From NCBI RefSeq assembly GCF_021390155.1, contig NZ_CP089985.1, positions 817,001 to 881,000 on the forward strand: DNA of 64,000 nt, in the 5' to 3' direction. Both the position numbers and the translations under genes were made by a program. Below are positions 30,284-37,655 of this stretch, piece after piece; positions within the stretch are counted from its first letter, which is position 1, and every line of letters starts with the position of its first letter. This DNA is from Pseudomonas sp. HN11. GTDB taxonomy: Bacteria; Pseudomonadota; Gammaproteobacteria; Pseudomonadales; Pseudomonadaceae. The notes below the pieces were generated by a model, which had not been told where the DNA came from, searched no databases, and worked only from the letters and a program-made list of their open reading frames with translations.

Positions 30284-30818
30284 GCGTCCGTGTGCCGGAG
30301 TAGCTCCGGCACAACGCTTGCTCGGCACGGTCGCTGCGCAGGCTGATGCGCCCGCTGGGCGCCAGTACGACCTGATACAGGCTCTGCGCCTGATCCGTGG
30401 CGCACACATGTACGGTGCCGGCACGAAAACCACCCCCTGAAAACACCGGCTCACCCAGCCCGCTGAAGCGCACCTGGCTCTTGACCGGCCCGTTGCCGAC
30501 TACCGGCACGCGACCATTATCCTGGTGCTCCAGTAGCACGGGGTTATCGTCGTCCAGGTAGCCGCGTCCGCTTACATCCAGAATGACCCGCCAGCCTTGG
30601 CTCCAATCGTCTTCCCGCGCATGAATCACCACGGCCTGGTTGCGTGCGATGGCTTCGGTGCGTGCGTAGCGCAGCCCTCCGGCTAAGGATTGCGCTGCGC
30701 TGTGACGCTGCTGTGATTCCAGTAAACCCTTGAAGCTGGGGGTTGCCAAGTTAGCCAGGATGCCGCTCACGATCAGCCCGAGCAGCAGTTCTATCAGGGT
30801 GAAACCTTGTTGGCGCAT
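30237..30818 (-). CDS. FimT/GspH-type minor pilin
   Basis: This prepilin-like protein of 193 residues has a leader MRQQG^[14 protein letters not shown] with Gly at -1, Phe at +1 and Glu at +5, all required by Pil[21 protein letters not shown] is the GspH/FimT domain. ATG 30818 follows a strong GGAGGGAGGA site. The last 25 or so residues (beginning [10 protein letters not shown]) run through an inverted repeat and into the 3' end of ispH, making the protein longer than usual. It is transcribed opposite to the pilV-pilE group, unlike fimU/fimT in P. aeruginosa. It could help initiate pilus assembly or bind DNA in uptake. Confidence 0.85.
   Translation of the reverse strand: MRQQGFTLIELLLGLIVSGILANLATPSFKGLLESQQRHSAAQSLAGGLRYARTEAIARNQAVVIHAREDDWSQGWRVILDVSGRGYLDDDNPVLLEHQDNGRVPVVGNGPVKSQVRFSGLGEPVFSGGGFRAGTVHVCATDQAQSLYQVVLAPSGRISLRSDRAEQALCRSYSGTRTLRAASEPAAPWAWRR
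30291..30311. repeat. Perfect inverted repeat between ispH and fimT ends
   Basis: GTGCCGGAG and CTCCGGCAC flank TAG, 8 bases after the ispH stop. It would fold stably in RNA but has no T-run on either side. On the minus strand it lies inside the FimT C-terminal coding sequence. Confidence 0.7.
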
Positions 30819-30997
30819 GTGTCCTCCCTCCTTGGAATTAGGTGCAGCCTTAGTTATAGCGTCCAGTGCGTTGCGCTGAATGATGGCCTTCATGTCCAAA
30901 GTATTTCCCTTTGTTCCGGAAGCAGCGCAGGCGAAAAACCGGCGCTAGTCTTGGGCCGCACAGCAGGTTTCTCCTGCTTTTTTGGACCTCGACACGG

Positions 30998-31495
30998 ATG
31001 ACGACGGTAATGCTTGCCTGCCCCTGCACTGGTTTCCCCAAGGATTCGCCTCGGCACCAAATTGGAATGACGCTGATCGAGGTGCTCGTCGCCGTACTGA
31101 TCCTCGCCATTGGCCTGCTGGGTGCGGCGGTCATCCAGCTCAATGCGCTCAAATACACCGACAGCTCCAGGATGACTAGCCAGGCCAGTTTCATTGCCTA
31201 CGACATGCTCGACCGAATCCGCGCCAATTCTGCTGTCGACTATTCCTGGGGCCGGGCCGAGCGTGCCTCGGCCAGCGATGCATCTGCCAGCGTGCGCGAT
31301 CTGGACCTGCATGATTTCGAGGCCAATATCCTCGGCTTTGCCGGGACGAGCGCCAAAGGCTCGGTGTTGGTCAGTGCTGGCGAGGTGACTGTCAGCATCA
31401 GTTGGGATGACAGCCGGGGCGCGAACAGGCCGGGCGCCCGGGAAACATTCACCCTGACCAGCCGCATCGGTGATGAATTGAGGAACGCGCAATGA
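30998..31495 (+). CDS. pilV: Type IV pilus minor pilin PilV
   Basis: After a long leader the prepilin site is QIG^MTLIEVLVAVLILAIG, with Glu at +5 and the PilV-like continuation LLGAAVIQLNALKYTDSSRM and SFIAYDMLDRIRAN. The start is unsure between ATG 30998 and ATG 31010, neither with a good ribosome site. The protein is probably an inner-membrane minor pilin that primes pilus assembly with PilW, PilX and PilE. It overlaps pilW as ATGA. Confidence 0.88.
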   Translation: MTTVMLACPCTGFPKDSPRHQIGMTLIEVLVAVLILAIGLLGAAVIQLNALKYTDSSRMTSQASFIAYDMLDRIRANSAVDYSWGRAERASASDASASVRDLDLHDFEANILGFAGTSAKGSVLVSAGEVTVSISWDDSRGANRPGARETFTLTSRIGDELRNAQ

Positions 31496-32199
31496 GGCCT
31501 CTTGTTCGCGGATTCAGCCTGGTGGAGTTGCTGCTGGCGTTGGCTATGGGGTTGGTCTTGGTGCTTGGGGTCAGCCAGGTAGTGATCAGTTCCAGAGTGA
31601 CCCATGCCAGTCAGCAGGCTGCGATGTTGCTGCAGGATGACGCACGGTTCTTGCTGGGCAAGATGACCCAGGATATTCGCCAGGTGGGCATGTTTGGCTG
31701 TTTGGCCACGGCGTTTATCGACAATGCCCCACCCGCGTTTGATCAGCCTTTCAGTTGGAGGGCCGAGGCGGGGGCGAAGTCGTTGTCGCTGGTGACGGCG
31801 GATGTCGGTCTTGAGGGTGGCAAGCCCGACTGGACGGTATTGTCCGACTGCACAGGAACCGCCCAGGCGCACGCCGGCAGTGCGCCTGCACCAGCGCCCG
31901 GACAAATCCGCATTGCACTGCGCCAGATCACCTACACCTTCGAAGCGGGCCAATTGAAAGTCAGCACGCCTGCGGCCCCTGCCAAGGCCGTGCTGGTGGA
32001 TAACGTGCAGGCCTTCGATATCAGCTTTGGCGTGGCCGCCAAACCTTCGTCGACGGAGGTGGCGCGTTACGACGCGAGTCCGGCGGACCTGGCCTTGATA
32101 CGCAGCGTACGCATCCGGATGACGCTGCGAGACCCGACCGGTCACGTGAAGGATCAAACCTACAGCGTCGTGGCGGCGCTGCGAAACCGTCTGGGGTAG
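31492..32199 (+). CDS. pilW: Type IV pilus minor pilin PilW-like
   Basis: The 235-residue protein has the class III signal VRG^FSLVELLLALAMGLVLV, followed by QVVISSRVTHASQQAAMLLQ and DDARFLLGKMTQDIRQVGMF, typical of PilW. Its C-terminus (SVRIRMTLRDPTGHVKDQTY) is the family beta region. The start ATG overlaps pilV. It is expected in the pilus priming complex. Confidence 0.88.
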   Translation: MRPLVRGFSLVELLLALAMGLVLVLGVSQVVISSRVTHASQQAAMLLQDDARFLLGKMTQDIRQVGMFGCLATAFIDNAPPAFDQPFSWRAEAGAKSLSLVTADVGLEGGKPDWTVLSDCTGTAQAHAGSAPAPAPGQIRIALRQITYTFEAGQLKVSTPAAPAKAVLVDNVQAFDISFGVAAKPSSTEVARYDASPADLALIRSVRIRMTLRDPTGHVKDQTYSVVAALRNRLG

Positions 32200-32206
32200 G
32201 GCCGCC

Positions 32207-32737
32207 ATGATACTTAAAGAGTCTATTCGTCTACGGCAGGCCGGCATGGTGTTGCTGATCAGCCTGGTGGTGTTGTTGCTGTTGTCGCTGATAGGTCTGT
32301 CATCCATGCAGAGTGCGGTGAGCCAACAAAAGGTCAGCGGTAGTCTCTGGCACCGTAATCAGTCGCTGCAAAGCGCCGAGAGTGGCTTGCGGCGTGGGGA
32401 GTCGGTCGTACAGCGGTTATTTGCAGCGCTGCCCAAGTGCCGTTCGATTGTCAGCTGTGCGCCGCCGGCATCTGCCTATTCGGTGGTTGGGGCTGGGGTA
32501 GATCCTGTTTCGGGTATCACTTGGGTCGCACTGGAGGGGGGTCTATACGGCATTCAATCCCTGGGCCTCGCGGTTGGGCTGGCGCATTTACCACCGCAAA
32601 CAACGGCCGACGTATATCGAGTGACGGCCGTCGGTTTAAGCGGCCAATTGCGCACGTTGCTGGAGAGCGTCTATGCACGGGTAGAAGAGGAGGGCGGCTC
32701 GCGTTTCCGGCGGGTGGCCTGGCGGCAACTTCAATAA
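32207..32737 (+). CDS. pilX: Type IV pilus minor pilin PilX-like
   Basis: This protein of 176 residues begins with RQAGMVLLISLVVLLLLSLI followed by GLSSMQSAVSQQKVSGS, the PilX N-terminal pattern (Gly at -1, no +5 Glu, as in other PilX), then NQSLQSAESGLRRGE. In P. aeruginosa pilX is followed by the large pilY1 gene; here only 11 bases separate it from pilE. Confidence 0.87.
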   Translation: MILKESIRLRQAGMVLLISLVVLLLLSLIGLSSMQSAVSQQKVSGSLWHRNQSLQSAESGLRRGESVVQRLFAALPKCRSIVSCAPPASAYSVVGAGVDPVSGITWVALEGGLYGIQSLGLAVGLAHLPPQTTADVYRVTAVGLSGQLRTLLESVYARVEEEGGSRFRRVAWRQLQ

Positions 32738-32748
32738 GGAGCGTTGAA

Positions 32749-33150
32749 ATGAGCACGGACAGCCAGGGCTTTACCCTGATTGAGTTACTGATCGCCGTGG
32801 TGATCATTGCGGTACTGGCCGGGATTGCTTACCCCGGCTACACCAGTCATATGAAAAAGGCCTATCGCGCGGAAATTGTCGCGTTATTGACCGATCAGGC
32901 TCAGCATCTGGAGCGTTTTTATACGAGGACCGGCACTTTTATTGATGCAAGCGGCGTCAGCGAGGGCAATGATCGCTATAGAATCACCGCAGCATTGAAC
33001 CCTCAGGATTTTCAGCTCGTGGCTACGCCTGGCGTCGGCTCGATGATGGCCGGCGACCTTTGCGGTGACTTCAGCCTGACCAGCACCGGTATGCGGACCA
33101 ATCCGGGCGCGGCACCTGAAATGTCGCGCAAGCAGTGTTGGGGCCAATGA
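32749..33150 (+). CDS. pilE: Type IV pilin-like protein PilE
   Basis: The 133-residue protein begins STDSQG^FTLIELLIAVVII and AVLAGIAYPGYTSHMKKAYR, with Gly -1, Phe +1 and Glu +5. Two cysteines near the end (DLCGDFSLTS and RKQCWGQ) form the D-region disulfide pair. ATG 32749 follows AAGGAGCG. It is the last gene of the minor pilin operon, and its stop overlaps a possible upstream start of thiO. Confidence 0.92.
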   Translation: MSTDSQGFTLIELLIAVVIIAVLAGIAYPGYTSHMKKAYRAEIVALLTDQAQHLERFYTRTGTFIDASGVSEGNDRYRITAALNPQDFQLVATPGVGSMMAGDLCGDFSLTSTGMRTNPGAAPEMSRKQCWGQ

Positions 33151-33209
33151 CGAGGGTGCTGGACGACTGGGCGCCGTGCGCGCAGGTTCCTATTTATCGG
33201 CTGGATCAA

Positions 33210-34322
33210 ATGATGGCAGAGCAACAGCAGGTAGTGATTGTCGGTGGCGGAGTCATCGGTTTGTTGACGGCGTTCAACCTGGCGACCCAAGGGCAAACGG
33301 TGGTGCTGCTGGAGCGCGCGGGGTTGGGGCAGGAGTCCTCCTGGGCGGGCGGTGGCATTGTTTCGCCGCTGTATCCGTGGCGCTACAGCCCGGCCGTCAC
33401 CGCGCTGGCCCATTGGTCCCAGGACTTTTATCCACAGCTGGCGCAGCGCCTGTTTGCCCAGACGGGGGTCGACCCGGAGGTGCATACCACGGGCCTGTAC
33501 TGGCTGGACCTGGACGATGAAGCCCAAGCCCTGGCCTGGGCTGCGCGCGAAGGCCGCCCATTGAGCAAAGTCGACGTATCGGCCGCCCATGACGCCGTTC
33601 CGGTGCTGGGTGGCGGGTACTCCCAGGCGATCTACATGGCCAACGTCGCCAATGTGCGCAACCCGCGCCTGGTCAAATCCCTCAAGGCAGCGCTGCTGGC
33701 GCTGCCCGGCGTGACCATTCACGAACAGTGTGAAGTGACTGGTTTCGTTCTGGGTGCGGGCAATGTCGTGGGCGTGAACACAACTGATGGCTTGATCTTC
33801 GGCGACCAGGTCGTACTGGCGGCCGGCGCCTGGAGCGGTGAGCTGCTGGGTACGTTGGGTTTGTCGCTGCCGGTCGAGCCGGTCAAAGGCCAGATGATCC
33901 TGTACAAATGCGCTTCGGATTTCCTGTCGAGCATGGTCCTGGCCAAGGGGCGTTATGCGATCCCACGGCGTGACGGGCACATCCTGATCGGCAGTACCCT
34001 GGAACATGAAGGCTTCGACAAGACCCCCACCAACACCGCATTGGAAAGCCTCAAGGCATCAGCGGTGGAGCTGATTCCCGCCCTGGCGGACGCCGAGGTG
34101 GTTGGGCATTGGGCCGGATTGCGCCCAGGTTCGCCGGAAGGTATTCCTTACATCGGCCAAGTGCCGGGCTTCGACGGCTTGTGGCTCAATTGCGGCCATT
34201 ACCGCAATGGCCTGGTGCTCGCGCCAGCGTCCTGCCAGCTGTTTACCGACCTGCTGCTGGCGCGTGCGCCGATTATCGACCCCGCGCCTTATGCGCCAGA
34301 AGGTCGGATCAATGCTGGATAG
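33210..34322 (+). CDS. thiO: Glycine oxidase ThiO
   Basis: This 370-residue FAD oxidase of the DAO family makes iminoglycine for the thiazole of thiamin. VVIVGGGVIGLLTAFNLATQ is the FAD motif, SSWAGGGIVSPLYPW is the ThiO signature, and the C-terminus has HWAGLRPGSPEGIPYIG and WLNCGHYRNGLVLAP. I chose ATG 33210; ATG 33147, overlapping the pilE stop as ATGA, would add a non-conserved 21-residue extension. In P. aeruginosa pilS and pilR lie between thiO and bamD; they are not here. Confidence 0.92.
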   Translation: MMAEQQQVVIVGGGVIGLLTAFNLATQGQTVVLLERAGLGQESSWAGGGIVSPLYPWRYSPAVTALAHWSQDFYPQLAQRLFAQTGVDPEVHTTGLYWLDLDDEAQALAWAAREGRPLSKVDVSAAHDAVPVLGGGYSQAIYMANVANVRNPRLVKSLKAALLALPGVTIHEQCEVTGFVLGAGNVVGVNTTDGLIFGDQVVLAAGAWSGELLGTLGLSLPVEPVKGQMILYKCASDFLSSMVLAKGRYAIPRRDGHILIGSTLEHEGFDKTPTNTALESLKASAVELIPALADAEVVGHWAGLRPGSPEGIPYIGQVPGFDGLWLNCGHYRNGLVLAPASCQLFTDLLLARAPIIDPAPYAPEGRINAG

Positions 34323-34542
34323 ACTTCGGCCCTTGCTCCAGATGCGCCTGGGTGCAATACCATTCCTGGCGCGAGCTCAAGGCGCGATCCTGCGGCAAGT
34401 GCACGCCGCAGTGGGCGCAGCGCACCATCAGGGCCGCGTTGGGCTCGCTGTCACGATGCTGCTTGGCGGCCGGGCTTTTGAGTTTGCGCCAAAACCATAC
34501 TGCGGCGGCAATGACGGCAATCCAGAACAGTAGACGAAGCAT
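34309..34542 (-). CDS. PP0621 family small membrane-anchored zinc-ribbon-like protein
   Basis: This protein of 77 residues starts with one membrane helix (LLFWIAVIAAAVWFWRKL) and then carries MVRCAHCGVHLPQDRAL and WYCTQAHLEQG, a Cys/His-rich treble-clef-like patch similar to the PP0621 family. It overlaps the 3' end of thiO by 14 bases on the other strand. Function unknown; probably an inner-membrane protein with a cytoplasmic metal site. Confidence 0.82.
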   Translation of the reverse strand: MLRLLFWIAVIAAAVWFWRKLKSPAAKQHRDSEPNAALMVRCAHCGVHLPQDRALSSRQEWYCTQAHLEQGPKSIQH

Positions 34543-34619
34543 GATGGGCAGTTTCTCGACAAGGAATGCGCCAGTTTAGCCAAGGACGTGCGTAGCGCAC
34601 AGCGCAATAATACCACCCA

Positions 34620-34648
34620 CAAAAAAGGAGCCTCGAAAGGCTCCTTCT
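34620..34648 (-). terminator. bamD terminator
   Basis: On the minus strand AAGGAGCC and GGCTCCTT pair around TTTCGA and are followed by TTTT. It lies about 18 bases after the bamD stop. Confidence 0.85.
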
Positions 34649-34665
34649 TGATGACGCCGGTGCAA

Positions 34666-35691
34666 TCAGTCGAACACACCGAAAGTCATGTAGCTGAACC
34701 ACGAACGGTCCTGGTTGTTGCCCAGGGCCTGTGGCTCTTCCTCTTCGATCACGTCGCCGTTCTCATCGTGGGGCTTGAGCTCTGAAGGAATGGCGTCCTT
34801 GGCGTCCTGGTACTGCTTGATCACGTCCTGGTTGGCGCGGGTTTCGCCCGGCGGCAGCGGTGGACGGGACTCGATCAGGCCCAGGGTGTACTTGCTCAGC
34901 CACGAACGGTTGTCGGCTTCGGCAACCTGAGGCACGAACTGGCCGTCTTTCAGGCTAGGGTGATCCGGGTAGTTGAGCTTCAGGGTTTCCAGGCTGGTGC
35001 TGGCCAGGTCGTCCAGGTGCAGACGCTGGTAGGCCTCGGTCATCACGGCCAGGCCGTCACCCACGGAAGGGGTTTCCTGGAAGTTCTCTACTACATAACG
35101 ACCACGGTTGGCGGCGGCTACGTAAGCCTGACGGGTCAGGTAGTAGTGGGCCACGTGGATTTCGTAGGAAGCCAGCAGGTTGCGCAGGTAGATCATGCGC
35201 TGCTTGGCGTCCGGCGCGTAGCGGCTGTTGGGGTAGCGGCTGGTCAGCTGGGCGAACTCGTTGTAGGAGTCGCGGGCAGCGCCCGGGTCGCGCTTGGTCA
35301 TGTCCAGCGGCAGGAAGCGCGCCAGCAGGCCGACGTCCTGGTCGAACGAAGTCAGGCCCTTCATGTAGTAGGCGTAGTCGACGTTCGGGTGCTGTGGATG
35401 CAGGCGGATGAAACGCTCGGCAGCGGACTTGGCAGCTTCCGGCTCGGCGTTCTTGTAGTTGGCGTAGATCAGCTCGAGTTGGGCCTGGTCGGCGTAGCGC
35501 CCGAACGGATAGCGCGACTCCAGTGCCTTCAGCTTCGCTGTGGCGCTGGTGTAGCTATTATTGTCCAAGTCTTTCTGAGCCAGTTGGTACAACTCGACTT
35601 CGCTCAGGTTTTCGTCGACGACTTCCTTTGTTGACGAGCAAGCAGCAGTCATGGCGAGGATGGCGATCAGCAGCAGGTGTTTCACTTGCAT
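34666..35691 (-). CDS. bamD: Outer-membrane assembly lipoprotein BamD
   Basis: BamD is the essential lipoprotein of the BAM complex that inserts beta-barrel proteins. The 341-residue precursor has a lipobox ending in Cys18 ([12 protein letters not shown]) and TPR repeats beginning [20 protein letters not shown] and [23 protein letters not shown] 35691 was chosen because it gives the lipoprotein signal directly. The acidic C-terminus ([20 protein letters not shown]) is longer than in E. coli but usual in Pseudomonas. It is divergent from rluD. Confidence 0.97.
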   Translation of the reverse strand: MQVKHLLLIAILAMTAACSSTKEVVDENLSEVELYQLAQKDLDNNSYTSATAKLKALESRYPFGRYADQAQLELIYANYKNAEPEAAKSAAERFIRLHPQHPNVDYAYYMKGLTSFDQDVGLLARFLPLDMTKRDPGAARDSYNEFAQLTSRYPNSRYAPDAKQRMIYLRNLLASYEIHVAHYYLTRQAYVAAANRGRYVVENFQETPSVGDGLAVMTEAYQRLHLDDLASTSLETLKLNYPDHPSLKDGQFVPQVAEADNRSWLSKYTLGLIESRPPLPPGETRANQDVIKQYQDAKDAIPSELKPHDENGDVIEEEEPQALGNNQDRSWFSYMTFGVFD

Positions 35692-35840
35692 GGCGGCTTG
35701 CGTCCCTATGACGGCCGCTGTCTTGGGCGGGGCCGTCCTGTTATGATGAGCGCCCCGTTGAAAGCCTCGGGGCAAAAGACGCCGTATTTAACCACAAGCG
35801 CGCAGCCGAAACCAAAGGCTGTGCCACGCCTAGTCTGAGC

Positions 35841-36803
35841 ATGTCCGATAAAATTGAACTTCGCGCAGAGGTGCCGTCCGAATTGGGCGGCCAACGCCTC
35901 GATCAAGTCGCCGCACAATTATTCGCTGAGCACTCGCGCTCGCGCCTTTCCGCCTGGATCAAAGACGGCCGCCTGACTGTGGATGGAGCGGTTATCCGCC
36001 CGCGAGACACAGTCCATGGCGGTGCGATTCTTGAGCTGACTGCCGAGCAGGAAGCCCAGGGAGAATGGGTCGCCCAGGACATCGAGCTGGATATCGTCTA
36101 TGAAGACGACGACATCCTGGTCATCAACAAACCCGCAGGCCTGGTGGTTCACCCGGCAGCCGGGCACGCTGATGGCACCTTGCTCAATGCCCTGCTGCAC
36201 CACGTGCCGGACATCATCAACGTCCCGCGCTGCGGCATCGTGCACCGCCTGGACAAGGACACCACCGGCTTGATGGTGGTGGCCAAGACCATTCAGGCGC
36301 AGACGCAGTTGGTCACACAATTGCAAAGCCGCAGCGTCAGCCGGATCTACGAGTGCATCGTGATCGGCGTCGTGGTGGCGGGTGGCAAGATCAACGCCCC
36401 GATCGGTCGCCACGGCCAGCAGCGCCAGCGTATGGCGGTGATGGAAGGCGGCAAGCAGGCCGTCAGCCACTACCGCGTGCTGGAGCGTTTCCGTTCCCAC
36501 ACCCACGTGCGGGTCAAGCTGGAAACTGGCCGTACCCACCAGATTCGCGTGCACATGGCGCACATCAACTTCCCGTTGGTCGGTGATCCGGCCTACGGTG
36601 GCCGCTTCCGGATTCCGCCGGCGGCCAGTGCAACTATGGTTGATTCGCTGAAAAACTTCCCGCGCCAGGCCCTGCATGCACGTTTCCTGGAGCTGGATCA
36701 TCCGACGAGCGGTAAGCGGATGAGCTGGGAATCGCCTCTGCCGGACGACCTGGTCTGGTTGTTGTCGCTGCTCAAGCAGGATCGCGAGGCGTTTGTCGGG
36801 TGA
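35841..36803 (+). CDS. rluD: 23S rRNA pseudouridine synthase RluD
   Basis: RluD modifies U1911, U1915 and U1917 in 23S rRNA helix 69. The 320-residue protein has an N-terminal S4 RNA-binding domain (GQRLDQVAAQLFAEHSRSRL) and a RluA-type catalytic domain with Asp138 in HRLDKDTTGLMVVAKT, then TGRTHQIRVHMAHINFPLVG. Its stop overlaps the pgeF start as GTGA. Confidence 0.97.
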   Translation: MSDKIELRAEVPSELGGQRLDQVAAQLFAEHSRSRLSAWIKDGRLTVDGAVIRPRDTVHGGAILELTAEQEAQGEWVAQDIELDIVYEDDDILVINKPAGLVVHPAAGHADGTLLNALLHHVPDIINVPRCGIVHRLDKDTTGLMVVAKTIQAQTQLVTQLQSRSVSRIYECIVIGVVVAGGKINAPIGRHGQQRQRMAVMEGGKQAVSHYRVLERFRSHTHVRVKLETGRTHQIRVHMAHINFPLVGDPAYGGRFRIPPAASATMVDSLKNFPRQALHARFLELDHPTSGKRMSWESPLPDDLVWLLSLLKQDREAFVG

Positions 36804-37525
36804 GTGACTGGCTGATTCCTGACTGGCCCGCGCCGCCTCAGGTGAAAGCCTGCGTCACCACCCGTGCGGGCGGTGTCAGCCTGGCGCCGTTCGACAGCCT
36901 CAACCTCGGCGATCATGTCGAGGACAGCCTCGAAGCCGTCCTTGAGAATCGCCGAAGTCTCAGCGATGCGTTCAATATTCAGCCAGCCTGGCTGCGTCAG
37001 GTTCACGGGGTAACTGTGGTCGAAGCCGACCCCGGTTGTACCGCTGAAGCGGACGGCAGTTGGACCAGCACCCCAGGCATTGCCTGCACCTCCATGACCG
37101 CCGATTGCCTGCCTGCGTTGTTCTGCAACAGCGCCGGCACCCGTGTAGCGGCGGCCCATGCCGGTTGGCGTGGTCTGGCGGCGGGTGTGTTGGAAGCGGC
37201 ATTCGAAAGCCTGGATGCCGAACCCAGCGAAGTACTGGTGTGGCTCGGCCCTGCAATTGGCCCGCAAGCCTTTGAAGTCGGCCCGGAAGTGCGTGAAGCC
37301 TTCATGCAGCAATTGCCGATCACCGCCGAAGCCTTCGTGCCCAGCCGCAACCCCGGCAAGTTCATGGCTGACATCTATAAGCTGGCCCGTTTGCGCCTGG
37401 CCGCACATGGCGTCACTGCTGTTTATGGTGGCGGGTTCTGCACCGTGACCGACCCACGCTTCTTTTCCTACCGGCGCAGCCCTCGCACCGGTCGATTTGC
37501 CTCCCTTATCTGGCTGGAACGCTAG
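36800..37525 (+). CDS. pgeF: Peptidoglycan editing factor PgeF (laccase-domain protein)
   Basis: This 241-residue YfiH/DUF152 protein has the metal/catalytic residues in RQVHGVTVVE, MTADCLPALF and AAHAGWRGLAAGVLE. Family members remove misincorporated serine from peptidoglycan precursors and also show purine nucleoside phosphorylase-type activities. It starts with GTG overlapping the rluD stop, so the two are coupled; the pair rluD-pgeF-clpB is conserved in gammaproteobacteria. Confidence 0.93.
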   Translation: MSDWLIPDWPAPPQVKACVTTRAGGVSLAPFDSLNLGDHVEDSLEAVLENRRSLSDAFNIQPAWLRQVHGVTVVEADPGCTAEADGSWTSTPGIACTSMTADCLPALFCNSAGTRVAAAHAGWRGLAAGVLEAAFESLDAEPSEVLVWLGPAIGPQAFEVGPEVREAFMQQLPITAEAFVPSRNPGKFMADIYKLARLRLAAHGVTAVYGGGFCTVTDPRFFSYRRSPRTGRFASLIWLER

Positions 37526-37555
37526 ACTCATCTGATCTGCGTCAACTGTCTGTTG

Positions 37556-37583
37556 CTTGAAACTCCCAGAATCCACCCCATCT
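37556..37583 (+). promoter_or_regulatory. Heat-shock (sigma-32) promoter of clpB
   Basis: A perfect CTTGAAA (-35, 37556-37562) and CCCCATCT (-10, 37576-37583) are separated by 13 bases, matching the RpoH consensus. The clpB start is about 70 bases downstream. Confidence 0.9.
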
Positions 37584-37655
37584 ATAGGGGTATCTGGCAG
37601 GTTTCTTCATTCAGGATGTTTTATAGCTCCGGCCTGCTCAAAAGGAAGGTGACTA

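Noticed and set aside
30291..30311. Intrinsic terminator of ispH
   Set aside because: The hairpin is strong but no T-run follows on either strand.
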